DNA from: Tianweitania aestuarii
GTDB lineage: Bacteria; Pseudomonadota; Alphaproteobacteria; Rhizobiales; Rhizobiaceae
Assembly (NCBI RefSeq): GCF_018457165.1
Contig: NZ_JAFMNX010000005.1
Coordinates: 1-64,000, forward strand
Direction: 5' to 3'
Length of the DNA stretch: 64,000 nucleotides
The notes under the pieces were generated by a model that saw only the letters and a program-made list of their open reading frames with translations, had not been told where the DNA came from and did no database searches. Shown here piece after piece: positions 18,003-27,165 of this stretch. The first letter of the stretch is position 1. The number at the start of each line of letters is the position of its first letter. Made by a program: the position numbers and the translations under genes.

Positions 18003-19003
18003 GCGTAGCGCAGCCGATGTCCGGCGCCGATGCTTTCCGCCTTTTTCAGGAAAGCATGGCCGAGCGCGATATCCGACAAGGACAGGCCGCGATGCCAGAA
18101 CAGGTTGGTTTCCTCTTCGCTTTCGCGGGCAGGTTTCAGTCCCGCCACGATCTGTCCGAGCTCGGCATGCAGCGTTTGTTCCGAAAGCTTGCCGGCCTCC
18201 ACATGGGCGCGCAGCGAGCCGAACTTGCCGCCCTTGCACTGGCCCCAATCGTCCACCACCATCTTGGTCATGATGTCTGTGAGCGAAAGCTCCACGGCGC
18301 TCATCGTGCCATAAGGCACAACAAGCGCACCGGGCTTGATCCATTCGGTTTTCAGCATCGGCGTGGGCTCGCTCAAGCGCGAGGCTTCCACCACGATGTC
18401 TGCGCCCTCGATGCAGGACTGCCAATCCTCGGTAACGATCACGTCCTTCTTGAGGTCGCGCCGCAGACGCTCGGCAAAGGCGTCACGGCTTTCGGGACGT
18501 CGGGAATGGATGCGGATTTCGTCGAAGTCGAACAGGCTATCGAGCAGGCGCACGTTCCAGTAGGCCGTGCCGCGCGCGCCGATGTGACCAAGGACCTTCG
18601 AATTCTTGCGCGCGAGATATTTCGCACCGATCGCAGTCACCGCTCCGGTGCGCATATCGGTGATGCCGCTGGCATCCAGAACCGCGCGTGGCGTGCCGGT
18701 ACGCGGATCGAACAGGTTCAGGATGCCGAATTCGGATGGCAGGCCCTGCTTGTAGTTGTCCACGAAATCGCCGACGACCTTGACGCCAGCCGCATCGATC
18801 TCGCCGCCGATCCAGCCGCGAAGAACGTTGAAGTGGCCTTCAACGCCGGCGCGCGGTTCCAGATGCACGCGCGGTTCGATCTCCGTTTCCCGGCGGCCCT
18901 GCATGGCCAGGCTTTCCTCGATGGCAGCAAGGATTTCCGCATCGCTCAAGGCGGCCGCCTCGATGTCGAAGCGATTGAGGTAAGTGATGTAGATCGGCTG
19001 CAT
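17999..19003 (-). CDS. Ornithine cyclodeaminase/mu-crystallin family protein
   Basis: The 334-residue protein has an NAD(P)-binding Rossmann domain (KVLGHIGARGTAYWNVRLLDSL, about residues 135-157) and the family segment DASGITDMRTGAVTAIGAKYL just before it. It carries the GADIVVEASRLSEP strand in place of the usual DIVVTAT(T)S. It is the first gene of the minus-strand operon; GGAG lies 6 bases before the ATG at 19001-19003, and its stop overlaps the GTG of the lyase-like gene. Family members include ornithine cyclodeaminase, alanine dehydrogenase and imine reductases. An imine-handling oxidoreductase role fits, but the substrate is unknown. Confidence 0.8.
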   Translation of the reverse strand: MQPIYITYLNRFDIEAAALSDAEILAAIEESLAMQGRRETEIEPRVHLEPRAGVEGHFNVLRGWIGGEIDAAGVKVVGDFVDNYKQGLPSEFGILNLFDPRTGTPRAVLDASGITDMRTGAVTAIGAKYLARKNSKVLGHIGARGTAYWNVRLLDSLFDFDEIRIHSRRPESRDAFAERLRRDLKKDVIVTEDWQSCIEGADIVVEASRLSEPTPMLKTEWIKPGALVVPYGTMSAVELSLTDIMTKMVVDDWGQCKGGKFGSLRAHVEAGKLSEQTLHAELGQIVAGLKPARESEEETNLFWHRGLSLSDIALGHAFLKKAESIGAGHRLRYA

Positions 19004-19201
19004 CTGGACTCCGGCGAGATTGGCTAAGTGTTGCCATGGTTCTAACCCTTAGTCGCGGCCACCACAAACTCCCGATACGGTTTGAGCTGGGTTAAAGAGT
19101 TTGGTTACCGAATTCCTGCATGATCCTTCCATCCGCAGGCGGTAGCGTTCTCAAACGCGCTTTCTCCTGTTCGATGCGTAAAGGGGTAAGAGGGCTCGTC
19201 C

Positions 19202-20431
19202 ATGCGTAAATCTTTGTCTACGTCAGAACGGCCTCGGTCGCGTTTTCCTCTGGTTCTGGCTGGTGGCTTGTTTCTTGGCCTGGCTGCGTGGGGTGGCGGA
19301 TTGGCCGCTTCCGTGCATCTGGCGGCCCAGCCTGAAAGCACATCGGTTACCGTGCGGCCCTTGTTTACGGATCGGACGGCTGATTCTGCTGCAAAAAGCG
19401 TAAAAGCCGCTCGCCCGAGCCAGAGCGACGGTGTCTTGCGTGCGCCAGATTTCGTTCGCGAGGCGTGGGCGCGTGATGCGGCGCTGCGCAACCAACAACA
19501 AAAGGTCGCCAGCGCATTCGAAACGCGCTTCGTTCCGGCCCAGAAAGTGGCTGGAGCGATCACGGGCGAACAGTTCGCTTCGCTCGTGAAGGCGAGCCAG
19601 AAAGCTGCCGAAGCAAAGGCCGCGCAGATCGCGCAGGCTGAAGCCAACCCCATTGCCACGCCTGCTGCCGCCGATGCGCCGATCCCCGTGCAAATGGCTG
19701 CCGTTGCGAAATCCGCAGAAACAAAGATGCAGCAGGTCCAGAACCCGCAGCAGGCTCAGGCGCAAGACAGCGAGGAAGAAGGCGCCAGCACCTTGCTGGC
19801 TTCATTGGAAACGGATGATCTGCCCGATCTTGGCCTCGTGCCATCGTGGCGGCCGGCGATTGCCCGCAAGAGCGTCATCGCTCCCATCGTTCCGACCAAG
19901 AAAGAGGAACCGGTTCAAGCGCTTGCTTATGCGCGTCCGGACAATCCCATCGAGCGCCCGGCATCCAAGTCGGCTTCGATCCCGTGGCCGGGTCTTGGAC
20001 GCAAGACAGCCGTTTATGACGTGAGCGGTGCAGTTGTTTACATGCCGAACGGCGAAAGGCTGGAAGCGCATTCCGGCCGCGGCAAGATGCGCGACAATCC
20101 AAAATACTCGCATGTGAAGATGCGTGGCTCGACGCCGGCTTCGACCTATAAGCTCACCATGCGCGAACAGCGATTCCATGGTGTGGAAGCGATCCGCCTG
20201 AACCCGATCGATGGCAAGGCACCGAAGAACCGCACGGGTCTTCTTGCGCACACCTACCTTTTGCGGGTGCCTGGCGATTCCAGCGGTTGCGTCGTGTTCA
20301 AGAACTATCCGCGCTTCCTGGCGGCGTTCAAGCGCGGCGAGATCGACCATATGGTGGTGGTGGACAGCCTGGACAAAGCGCCGTCCATGTCGGTCGGCGC
20401 GCGGGTTGCGTCCCTATTTTCCCGCAGCTGA
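19202..20431 (+). CDS. DUF2778 protein, membrane-anchored, L,D-transpeptidase-like
   Basis: The 409-residue protein has one N-terminal membrane segment (about 15-38), a long Ala/Gln/Lys-rich, low-complexity periplasmic linker (90-260), and a C-terminal DUF2778 domain (about 270-393). The domain shows His290, His350 in TGLLAHTYLL and Cys363 in GDSSGCVVF, a histidine/cysteine arrangement like the S-x-GC(I/V) active site of L,D-transpeptidases. DUF2778 includes Tlde1, a secreted L,D-transpeptidase-type toxin. Here the gene is single and chromosomal with a membrane anchor, so a housekeeping cell-wall role is more likely. A shared terminator separates it from leuB. Confidence 0.78.
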   Translation: MRKSLSTSERPRSRFPLVLAGGLFLGLAAWGGGLAASVHLAAQPESTSVTVRPLFTDRTADSAAKSVKAARPSQSDGVLRAPDFVREAWARDAALRNQQQKVASAFETRFVPAQKVAGAITGEQFASLVKASQKAAEAKAAQIAQAEANPIATPAAADAPIPVQMAAVAKSAETKMQQVQNPQQAQAQDSEEEGASTLLASLETDDLPDLGLVPSWRPAIARKSVIAPIVPTKKEEPVQALAYARPDNPIERPASKSASIPWPGLGRKTAVYDVSGAVVYMPNGERLEAHSGRGKMRDNPKYSHVKMRGSTPASTYKLTMREQRFHGVEAIRLNPIDGKAPKNRTGLLAHTYLLRVPGDSSGCVVFKNYPRFLAAFKRGEIDHMVVVDSLDKAPSMSVGARVASLFSRS

Positions 20432-20464
20432 CGGGCGCTTCGCGCTCAACCCGCCGAAAGAATT

Positions 20465-20497
20465 AAAAAGGCCGCGCGTTCATCGCGCGGCCTTTTT
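20465..20497. terminator. Bidirectional rho-independent terminator
   Basis: AAAAAGGCCGCGCG (20465-20478) pairs perfectly with CGCGCGGCCTTTTT (20484-20497) around the loop TTCAT, giving a 14-bp stem with a T-run on each strand. It ends both the DUF2778 gene (plus) and leuB (minus). Confidence 0.93.
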
Positions 20498-20502
20498 CAT
20501 GA

Positions 20503-21606
20503 TCAAGCCGCTTCGCGGAACTTGGCGATAATCGCGTCGCCCATTTCGGCGGTGCCCACTTCGCGCATACCGTCGGACAGGATGTCCTTGGTTCGCAGAC
20601 CATCGGCCAGCACGCTGGCGATCGCTGCTTCCAGACGATCGGCTTCCGCCACCATGTCGAAGGAATAGCGCAGGCACATCGCAAAGGATGCGATCATGGC
20701 GATCGGATTGGCGATGCCCTTGCCGGCAATATCCGGGGCTGAGCCATGCACGGGCTCATACAGCGCCTTGCGCTTGCCGGTCTTCTCGTCCGGCGCACCG
20801 AGTGAGGCCGATGGCAGCATGCCGAGCGAGCCGGTCAGCATGGCGGCCACATCCGACAGCATGTCGCCGAACAGGTTGTCGCAAACAATCACGTCGAACT
20901 GCTTGGGCCAGCGCACGAGCTGCATGCCGCCGGCGTCGGCCAGCATATGGTCGAGCTTGACGTCGGAATACTTGGCCTTGTGGGTTGCCGTCACGACCTC
21001 GTTCCACAGCACGCCCGACTTCATCACGTTGCGCTTTTCCATGGAGGTGACGTGGTTCTTGCGCGTGCGTGCGAGTTCGAAGGCGACGCCCGAAATGCGC
21101 TCGATTTCGTAGGTGTCATAGACCTGCGTATCCACCGCGCGCTTCTGGCCGTTGCCGAGATCGGTGATCGTCTTCGGCTCGCCGAAATACACGCCGCCGG
21201 TGAGCTCGCGCAGGATCAGGATATCAAGGCCTTCGATGACCTCCTGCTTCAGGGACGAGGAGGAGGCGAGTGCCGGATAGCAGATGGCCGGGCGCAGATT
21301 GGCAAAAAGATCCATGTCCTTGCGCAGGCGCAGCAGGCCGGCTTCCGGGCGAACGTCGTAAGGAACGCCGTCCCACTTCGGGCCGCCGACCGCGCCGAAC
21401 AGAACCGCATCCGCCGCCATGGCCTTGGCCACATCGACTTCCGCGATTGCGGCACCATGCGCGTCGTAAGCGCAGCCGCCAACCAGCGCATCCTCGGTCT
21501 CGAACGCGTGACCCATCTCGTTCATGACGGCGATGAGCTTCTTGACCTCGGCCATGGCCTCGGGACCGATGCCGTCACCGGCGAGAAGAAGAAGCTTGTG
21601 CGTCAT
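20503..21606 (-). CDS. leuB: 3-isopropylmalate dehydrogenase
   Basis: This 367-residue enzyme of leucine biosynthesis oxidatively decarboxylates 3-isopropylmalate to 2-oxoisocaproate with NAD. Clear family motifs are the N-terminal [15 protein letters not shown], the [13 protein letters not shown] arginines, [12 protein letters not shown], the YDTYEIERI segment, and the metal-site aspartates in [16 protein letters not shown], followed by the [12 protein letters not shown] loop and [18 protein letters not shown]. The length is normal. A vapBC pair lies on the opposite strand between it and leuD. Confidence 0.97.
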   Translation of the reverse strand: MTHKLLLLAGDGIGPEAMAEVKKLIAVMNEMGHAFETEDALVGGCAYDAHGAAIAEVDVAKAMAADAVLFGAVGGPKWDGVPYDVRPEAGLLRLRKDMDLFANLRPAICYPALASSSSLKQEVIEGLDILILRELTGGVYFGEPKTITDLGNGQKRAVDTQVYDTYEIERISGVAFELARTRKNHVTSMEKRNVMKSGVLWNEVVTATHKAKYSDVKLDHMLADAGGMQLVRWPKQFDVIVCDNLFGDMLSDVAAMLTGSLGMLPSASLGAPDEKTGKRKALYEPVHGSAPDIAGKGIANPIAMIASFAMCLRYSFDMVAEADRLEAAIASVLADGLRTKDILSDGMREVGTAEMGDAIIAKFREAA

Positions 21607-21709
21607 GGGAGAAATCCTCGGCTCTCGTGAAATGCTGCGTGTTGCTAGCGGGCGAGGCGGTGCGACGCAAGGGAACTGTGGTGGGCCAGCCTTGAGGATA
21701 TCTGATCCG

Positions 21710-21739
21710 ATGTGTATACAAGTCAGTATCTATACACAT
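21710..21739 (+). promoter_or_regulatory. Inverted-repeat operator of vapBC
   Basis: ATGTGTATA (21710-21718) is the exact reverse complement of TATACACAT (21731-21739), with 12 bases between. The left arm also contains the palindrome TGTATACA (21713-21720). The repeat ends 11 bases before the vapB GTG, the usual place for the operator where a VapB dimer or the VapBC complex represses its own promoter. Confidence 0.65.
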
Positions 21740-21750
21740 GAGGTGCCATT

Positions 21751-21996
21751 GTGCGGACGAACATCGACATAGACGATGCTTTGATGGCTGAAGCTATGAA
21801 AGCCGGTGACTTTCCTACTAAGAAGGCGGCTGTGGAGGCGGCGCTTCGTGAGTTGGTCGCGAACGAGCAAAGACGCAAAGCATTGAGGGCGATGCGGGGT
21901 TTAGGTTGGGATGGTGATCTTGATCAAATGAGGCAGGACCGAACGCCCGTCCATGCCGCAGAGCCTGGTGAGCAGTTTACCGGCGAACCGAAGTGA
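21751..21996 (+). CDS. vapB: VapB family antitoxin
   Basis: The 81-residue antitoxin has an N-terminal ribbon-helix-helix DNA-binding part (MRTNIDIDDALMAEAMKAGD then FPTKKAAVEAALRELVANEQ) and a C-terminal WDGDLDQMR segment of the kind that wraps the toxin. The start is GTG at 21751, preceded by a GAGG, and matches the usual MRTNI family start. It overlaps vapC by 4 nt (GTGA at 21993-21996). The region is visibly less GC-rich than the flanking leu genes, consistent with acquisition. Confidence 0.88.
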   Translation: MRTNIDIDDALMAEAMKAGDFPTKKAAVEAALRELVANEQRRKALRAMRGLGWDGDLDQMRQDRTPVHAAEPGEQFTGEPK

Positions 21997-22379
21997 TCGT
22001 TGTTGATAGTTCTGTGTGGATCGCAAATCTCCGCAACCAAAGAAACCGGGCTGTGGAGAGGCTTTATGAGGTCAATCCAAGTGAGATCTTGGTCGGCGAT
22101 GTCATCATGCTTGAGGTCATGCGAGGTGCGAAATCGGAGCAGGAGGCGCGACAGCTGGAAAGATATCTCCGCATGTTCAAACAAGCGGAGATGCTCGGCT
22201 TAGAGCTAGCACTCCAAGCCGCAGCCAATTACCGTCTACTTCGCACGCGCGGCATAACGATCCGGAGCTCGATCGACATGATCATCGCGACGTTCTGCAT
22301 CAAGCATGGGTACCTGCTCTTGCAACACGATCGCGACTTCCAGCCAATGTCGCAACATCTGGGTCTTCAACTAGCTTAA
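21993..22379 (+). CDS. vapC: VapC family PIN-domain ribonuclease toxin
   Basis: This 128-residue PIN-domain protein has the four-acid metal site: Asp5 (MIVVDSSVW), Glu41 (MLEVMRG), Asp95 (SSIDMIIATFC) and Asp113/Asp115 (LLLQHDRDF). VapC toxins cleave specific tRNAs or rRNA when freed from VapB. It starts with a GTG overlapping the vapB stop, so toxin synthesis is coupled to antitoxin translation. All catalytic residues are intact, so the system looks functional. Confidence 0.9.
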   Translation: MIVVDSSVWIANLRNQRNRAVERLYEVNPSEILVGDVIMLEVMRGAKSEQEARQLERYLRMFKQAEMLGLELALQAAANYRLLRTRGITIRSSIDMIIATFCIKHGYLLLQHDRDFQPMSQHLGLQLA

Positions 22380-22394
22380 GTGCAAGCGATCGGC

Positions 22395-23000
22395 TCAAGC
22401 CCAAGGACGGGCGGCGGCGTTCTGCTGTTCGAAAGCCGAAATTGACGAGGCCTTTTCCAGCGTCAGACCGATGTCGTCGAGACCGTTAAGCAGGCAGTAG
22501 CGCTTGAAATCGTCGAGGTCGAAGGTGATCGTGCCGCCATCCGGGCCGCTGATCGTCTTGGTTTCAAGATCGATCGTCAGCGTGGAGTTGGAACCACGCG
22601 ATGCGTCATCGAGCAGCTTTTCGAGATTTTCCGGGCTGACCGTGATTGGCAGAATGCCGTTCTTGAAGCAGTTGTTGTAGAAGATGTCGGCGAAGCTGGT
22701 GGAGATCACGCAGCGAATGCCGAAGTCGAGCAGAGCCCATGGGGCATGCTCGCGCGACGAGCCGCAGCCGAAATTGTCGCCGGCAACCAGGATCTGCGCA
22801 TTGCGATAGGCTGGCTTGTTCAAAACAAAGTCCGGGTTTTCCGAACCGTCCTCGTTGAAGCGCATTTCGGCGAACAGGCCCTTCTTGAGGCCGGTGCGCT
22901 GAATGGTCTTCAGGTAGTCCTTGGGGATGATCATGTCCGTGTCGACATTGACGATCGGCAGCGGTGCGGCGACGCCTGTCAGTTTGGTGAACTTGTCCAT
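22395..23000 (-). CDS. leuD: 3-isopropylmalate dehydratase small subunit
   Basis: The 201-residue small subunit of isopropylmalate isomerase pairs with LeuC (30483-31892) to convert 2- to 3-isopropylmalate. The aconitase swivel domain motifs are visible: the N-terminal [43 protein letters not shown], and the [18 protein letters not shown] segment. The length is standard and a GGGAG precedes the ATG. The gene is separated from leuB by vapBC and from leuC by the sdh operon. Confidence 0.97.
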   Translation of the reverse strand: MDKFTKLTGVAAPLPIVNVDTDMIIPKDYLKTIQRTGLKKGLFAEMRFNEDGSENPDFVLNKPAYRNAQILVAGDNFGCGSSREHAPWALLDFGIRCVISTSFADIFYNNCFKNGILPITVSPENLEKLLDDASRGSNSTLTIDLETKTISGPDGGTITFDLDDFKRYCLLNGLDDIGLTLEKASSISAFEQQNAAARPWA

Positions 23001-23065
23001 GTTCGATCTCCCTTTTCCAGAGCGTACCCGATGTTACGCCTGCTCATAGCAGATGGTGCCGGAAC

Positions 23066-23095
23066 TGAAAAGCGCCGGACAATGCCGGCGCCTTT
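23066..23095 (-). terminator. Terminator of the sdh operon
   Basis: Read on the minus strand after the sdhB stop, GGCGCCGG-CATTGT-CCGGCGC followed by TTTT forms a 7-bp GC stem (23072-23078 with 23085-23091) and a short T-run. It lies in the 122-base gap between sdhB and leuD and separates the two transcripts. Confidence 0.8.
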
Positions 23096-23122
23096 CGTCA
23101 ATCTTCAGGTGTCGAACCGCCG

Positions 23123-23902
23123 TTAAACGTGGCGCTCGACCATCATCTTCTTGATTTCGGCAATCGCCTTGGCGGGGTTGAGACCCTTGGGGCAGGTTTG
23201 CGCGCAGTTCATGATCGTGTGGCAGCGATATAGCCGGAACGGGTCCTCGAGATTGTCAAGGCGTTCGCCGGTGGCTTCGTCGCGGCTGTCGATCAACCAG
23301 CGATAGGCCTGCAGAAGAACGGCGGGGCCGAGATAACGCTCGCCGTTCCACCAATAGCTCGGGCACGAGGTCTGGCAGCAGAAGCACAGGATGCACTCGT
23401 AAAGACCGTCGAGCTTCTGGCGGTCTTCATGGCTTTGCAGCCATTCCTTGGCAGGCTCGGGCGAAACCGTCTTGAGGTAGGGTTCGATCGAGGTGAGCTG
23501 TGCGTAGGGAACCGTCAGATCCGGCACGAGATCCTTCACCACCGGCATATGCGGCAGCGGATAGATCTTCACCGCACCGTTGATGTCGTCGGCGCCTTTG
23601 GTGCAGGCCAGTGTGTTCGTGCCGTCGATGTTCATGGCGCAGGAGCCGCAGATGCCTTCGCGGCAGGAGCGGCGCAGCGTCAGCGTCGGATCGATGTTGT
23701 TCTTGATCCACAACAGCGCATCCAGAACCATCGGGCCGCAATCGTCGCTATCAACAAAATAGGTGTCGATCGACGGGTTCTCGCCATCATCCGGCGACCA
23801 GCGATAGATCTTGTATTCGCGAAGATTGGTCGCGCCTTCCGGCTTCGGCCAGGTCTTGCCCGTGCGGATCTTCGAGTTCTTGGGAAGGGTGAGTTCAACC
23901 AT
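23123..23902 (-). CDS. sdhB: Succinate dehydrogenase iron-sulfur subunit
   Basis: The 259-residue electron-transfer subunit of complex II passes electrons from FAD to ubiquinone. The [2Fe-2S] ligands are in [18 protein letters not shown] and the following C of TLACT. The [4Fe-4S] and [3Fe-4S] ligands are in [12 protein letters not shown] and in [17 protein letters not shown]. It is the last gene of sdhCDAB, 12 bases after sdhA, with a terminator behind it. Confidence 0.97.
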   Translation of the reverse strand: MVELTLPKNSKIRTGKTWPKPEGATNLREYKIYRWSPDDGENPSIDTYFVDSDDCGPMVLDALLWIKNNIDPTLTLRRSCREGICGSCAMNIDGTNTLACTKGADDINGAVKIYPLPHMPVVKDLVPDLTVPYAQLTSIEPYLKTVSPEPAKEWLQSHEDRQKLDGLYECILCFCCQTSCPSYWWNGERYLGPAVLLQAYRWLIDSRDEATGERLDNLEDPFRLYRCHTIMNCAQTCPKGLNPAKAIAEIKKMMVERHV

Positions 23903-23914
23903 GACCTTCTCCGA

Positions 23915-25741
23915 TCAGTAGACTCGCGCCTTGGGCGCGATCTTGGCTAGGCTGATGCCGCCGTCTTCTTCCTTGACCAGCGGTTCGGTGTGAACCGGGC
24001 GATAGGAAAGAGTCACGGTGCCATCAGGATCGAGATGCGACAGCGTGTGAACGCGCCAGTTGGCATCGTCACGCGACGAGAAGTCTTCACGCGCGTGAGC
24101 GCCACGGCTCTCCTTGCGCGCTTCCGCACCGTAAACCGTGCAGATGGCGTTGGCCATCAGGTTTTCCAGCTCCAGCGTTTCCATCAGGTCGGAGTTCCAG
24201 ATCAGCGAACGATCGGACACCTTGATGTCCGGCAGCTCTTTCCAGATCTCCGAAATACGCTCACAACCCTTTTCGAGCGACTCCTGCGTGCGGAACACGG
24301 CAGCGTCTTCCTGCATGGCGCGCTGCATCTTTTCACGCAGCTTGGCTGTCGGCGAGGAGCCATTGGCGTAACGCAGGCGGTCGAAGCGTGCCATGATCTT
24401 GTCGACGGAAGCCGCATCCGGTTCAGGGATCGGTGCTTCGCGGTTGATCACCTGACCAGCGCGGATTGCGGCGGCGCGGCCGAACACAACCAGATCGATC
24501 AGCGAGTTGGAGCCGAGACGGTTGGCGCCATGAACGGAGGCGCAGCCGGCTTCGCCCACAGCCATCAGGCCAGGCGTGACGCGGTCCGGTTCTTCCGCCG
24601 TCGGGTTCAGCACTTCGCCCCAGTAGTTGGTGGGAATGCCGCCCATATTGTAGTGAACGGTCGGCAGAACCGGGATCGGCTCCTTGGTGACGTCCACGCC
24701 TGCAAAGATCTTCGCGCTCTCGGAAATGCCCGGCAGACGCTCATGCAGAACGGCCGGATCGAGATGGTCGAGATGCAGAAAGATGTGGTCCTTGTTCTTG
24801 CCCACACCGCGGCCTTCGCGGATTTCCATGGTCATGCAGCGCGAAACAACGTCTCGGGAGGCAAGGTCCTTGGCAGACGGGGCATAGCGTTCCATGAAGC
24901 GCTCGCCTTCCGAATTGACGAGATAACCGCCTTCGCCACGCGCGCCTTCGGTGATCAGGCAGCCCGCGCCGTAAATGCCGGTGGGGTGGAACTGCACGAA
25001 TTCCATGTCCTGCAAAGGCAGACCGGCACGTGCCACCATGCCGCCGCCGTCGCCGGTGCAGGTATGGGCGGAAGTCGCCGAGAAATAAGCGCGGCCATAA
25101 CCGCCGGTCGCCAGAACCACCATCTTGGCGGAAAAGCGATGGATCGTGCCGTCATCCAGGTTCCAGGCGATCACACCCGTGCAGGTGCCGTCCGGATCCA
25201 TGATGAGGTCGAGCGCGAAATATTCGATGAAGAACTGCGCGTTGTGCTTGATCGACTGGCCATACAGCGTGTGCAGGATGGCGTGGCCGGTACGGTCGGC
25301 GGCAGCACAGGTGCGCTGCACGGGTGGACCATCGCCGTAATTCATCATGTGCCCGCCGAAGGGGCGCTGGTAGATCTTGCCTTCTTCGGTGCGCGAGAAG
25401 GGCACGCCGTAATGCTCAAGCTCGTAAACGGCAGCCGGCGCTTCGCGGGCGAGATATTCCATCGCATCCGTATCGCCCAGCCAGTCCGATCCCTTCACGG
25501 TATCGTACATGTGCCACTGCCAGCTATCCGGCCCCATGTTCTGGAGCGAAGCGGCAATGCCGCCCTGTGCTGCAACCGTGTGCGAGCGGGTGGGGAAGAC
25601 CTTGGTGATGCAGGCCGTCTTCAGGCCCTGTTCGGCCATACCGAGCGTGGCGCGAAGACCGGCGCCGCCGGCGCCGACGACAACCACGTCGAACTTGTGA
25701 TCAACGAACTGATAAGCAGGAGCAGTTTGTGCCGTCGCCAT
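23915..25741 (-). CDS. sdhA: Succinate dehydrogenase flavoprotein subunit
   Basis: This 608-residue flavoprotein oxidises succinate to fumarate in the TCA cycle. It shows the FAD-binding [10 protein letters not shown], the covalent flavin histidine in [14 protein letters not shown], the active-site region [21 protein letters not shown], and the C-terminal capping sequence ([18 protein letters not shown]). The ATG at 25739-25741 gives the normal N-terminus; an upstream in-frame ATG would add 19 residues that overlap sdhD. Confidence 0.97.
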   Translation of the reverse strand: MATAQTAPAYQFVDHKFDVVVVGAGGAGLRATLGMAEQGLKTACITKVFPTRSHTVAAQGGIAASLQNMGPDSWQWHMYDTVKGSDWLGDTDAMEYLAREAPAAVYELEHYGVPFSRTEEGKIYQRPFGGHMMNYGDGPPVQRTCAAADRTGHAILHTLYGQSIKHNAQFFIEYFALDLIMDPDGTCTGVIAWNLDDGTIHRFSAKMVVLATGGYGRAYFSATSAHTCTGDGGGMVARAGLPLQDMEFVQFHPTGIYGAGCLITEGARGEGGYLVNSEGERFMERYAPSAKDLASRDVVSRCMTMEIREGRGVGKNKDHIFLHLDHLDPAVLHERLPGISESAKIFAGVDVTKEPIPVLPTVHYNMGGIPTNYWGEVLNPTAEEPDRVTPGLMAVGEAGCASVHGANRLGSNSLIDLVVFGRAAAIRAGQVINREAPIPEPDAASVDKIMARFDRLRYANGSSPTAKLREKMQRAMQEDAAVFRTQESLEKGCERISEIWKELPDIKVSDRSLIWNSDLMETLELENLMANAICTVYGAEARKESRGAHAREDFSSRDDANWRVHTLSHLDPDGTVTLSYRPVHTEPLVKEEDGGISLAKIAPKARVY

Positions 25742-25748
25742 GTGTGCG

Positions 25749-26132
25749 TCAGGCTCCGAATGCGATTTTAAGAAGGGAGAACGCGCAGATACCGCCAACC
25801 AGCACCACGAAGAAGCTGTTCAGCATCATCAGCGTGACCTTGAGCAGTTCATTGTGGATGTAGTCGGCAACCACTTCCTGCATGCCAAGGCGCATATGTT
25901 CCAGGCTGATCAGGATGAAGAGCATCAGCGGCACCCAGACCAGCGGCTGGCCAAGCGTGGCGCGAACTTCGACGAAGCTGCTGCCGGCCAGCGAAACCAC
26001 CAAGCCGATCACGAAGAGAGACAGCGGCAAAAGGGCTGCGGAAGAAACTCGCACTGCCCAAAAATGGCTGGTGCCGCTTTTGGTGGAGCCGAGGCCGCGA
26101 ACCTTGCTCAGGGGCGTACGCATGTCTGCCAT
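25749..26132 (-). CDS. sdhD: Succinate dehydrogenase membrane anchor subunit
   Basis: The 127-residue anchor has three transmembrane helices and the haem/quinone-side segment [18 protein letters not shown], typical of alphaproteobacterial SdhD. It starts one base after the sdhC stop and ends seven bases before the sdhA start, so all four subunits are made from one transcript. Confidence 0.95.
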   Translation of the reverse strand: MADMRTPLSKVRGLGSTKSGTSHFWAVRVSSAALLPLSLFVIGLVVSLAGSSFVEVRATLGQPLVWVPLMLFILISLEHMRLGMQEVVADYIHNELLKVTLMMLNSFFVVLVGGICAFSLLKIAFGA

Positions 26133-26133
26133 G

Positions 26134-26532
26134 TCAAAGCACCAGGTAGAGCGCGATCCAGGTCAGCGCCGTCAGAACAACAGAAGCGATCAGCGAGGCC
26201 CACGCGGTCTGGCGCGACACCTGCTTTTCCATGGCGACACCCGTGTCCCACAGCATGTGACGAACGCCGCCAACCGCATGAAGGAACATCGCCCAGGTGT
26301 AACCCAGCAGAACGAGCTTGCCGATGATCGAGCCCATCACGGCATTGGCAGTCGCAAACCAGTCCGGAGAGGTGGCCGCAGCCACCAGCCACCAGGCAAC
26401 CAGAAGCGTGCCGACATAAAGCGCGCCGCCCGTGATGCGATGCGCAATCGAGAGCGTCATCGTGATCGGCCAGCGATAAATGGTCAGATGCGGTGAAAGC
26501 GGGCGTTGGGACGCAACAGTTGTTCGGCTCAT
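26134..26532 (-). CDS. sdhC: Succinate dehydrogenase cytochrome b556 subunit
   Basis: The 132-residue SdhC has the family start RPLSPHLTIYRWPITMTLSI, the SIAHRITGGAL quinone-site motif, and the haem-ligand region MFLHAVGGVRHMLWDTG. I chose the ATG at 26530-26532 because it has a GGGGGAG just upstream and gives the normal length. An upstream in-frame ATG (26598) would add 22 unconserved residues. It is the promoter-proximal gene of sdhCDAB. Confidence 0.95.
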   Translation of the reverse strand: MSRTTVASQRPLSPHLTIYRWPITMTLSIAHRITGGALYVGTLLVAWWLVAAATSPDWFATANAVMGSIIGKLVLLGYTWAMFLHAVGGVRHMLWDTGVAMEKQVSRQTAWASLIASVVLTALTWIALYLVL

Positions 26533-26734
26533 GGCTCCCCCGGTACGGACCCGTGATGGCCGGAACGAAACCGGCGCCGGCCCTACGGATTGCGACATTG
26601 GCTGGGGGTCTCTTAATCAGCTTTTCGCAGCGCGTCAAAGCCCCAAACAGATGTTTGACTGGAATCTAGGCGTCGCGGGCGAGCGACACAAGTTTTTCCT
26701 GAATGTTCAATCGATTAGGCCGGCGGTTCCCTTG

Positions 26735-27106
26735 TCAGGAGCGTTGGCAGCTCAGCGTCGGCTTGCCGGACACCATGTAGAGCGCTTCGCCGCCTTCCAG
26801 CACGATGGCCTGGTTGGAGCCGCCAAAGCGCGCGTTCTGCGACGGGGGCGATGCGGGAAGATCGATGGACGCGCCGTCCGTGCCCAGAACGCGCACGGCA
26901 TTTCCGAGGCTTTCCACGGTAATAGATCCATCTTCGCCGCAGCTATAGGTCGCCATGCGCGGTTGCGCGGCGGTTCCGTCGGATGATCCATTGGGATTGG
27001 CATTGTTGGTCGTTTCCGACGCAACACATCCAGCGGCCAGGATCGCCAGGGCAATCGACGCCGCCATGGTCCGGACGAGGCGTCCGGTGTTCTGATTCGT
27101 TTCCAT
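26735..27106 (-). CDS. Small lipoprotein with MliC-like domain
   Basis: This roughly 123-residue predicted lipoprotein has a basic N-terminus, a hydrophobic stretch and the lipobox LAAGC (Cys27), then a low-complexity spacer. The C-terminal beta-rich domain (TYSCGEDGSITVESLGNAV, ending KPTLSCQ) has a cysteine near each end like MliC/PliC lysozyme inhibitors. The start is uncertain: 27106 gives a proper lipoprotein signal, while ATG 27133 would add nine residues. A role in resisting host lysozyme is inferred from the domain resemblance only. Confidence 0.65.
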   Translation of the reverse strand: METNQNTGRLVRTMAASIALAILAAGCVASETTNNANPNGSSDGTAAQPRMATYSCGEDGSITVESLGNAVRVLGTDGASIDLPASPPSQNARFGGSNQAIVLEGGEALYMVSGKPTLSCQRS

Positions 27107-27165
27107 CGCCGGCAGGATTACCGCTGCCGCCATGCCTGATCAACGACCAAGCAGGTTGCGGAACG

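Noticed and set aside
16449-18425. Longer version of the lyase-like gene starting at 18425
   Set aside because: The extra N-terminal part overlaps the OCD-like gene in another frame and is arginine-rich and unconserved. The GTG at 18002 gives the normal family start and a GTGA overlap.
18017-19027. Plus-strand open frame of 336 codons opposite the OCD-like gene
   Set aside because: Antisense shadow. The minus strand has the Rossmann motif, a ribosome binding site and operon overlaps.
23990-25771. Long plus-strand open frame (593 codons) opposite sdhA
   Set aside because: It is antisense to a fully conserved sdhA. In high-GC genes the opposite strand often stays open by codon bias; its product matches no family and has no ribosome binding site.
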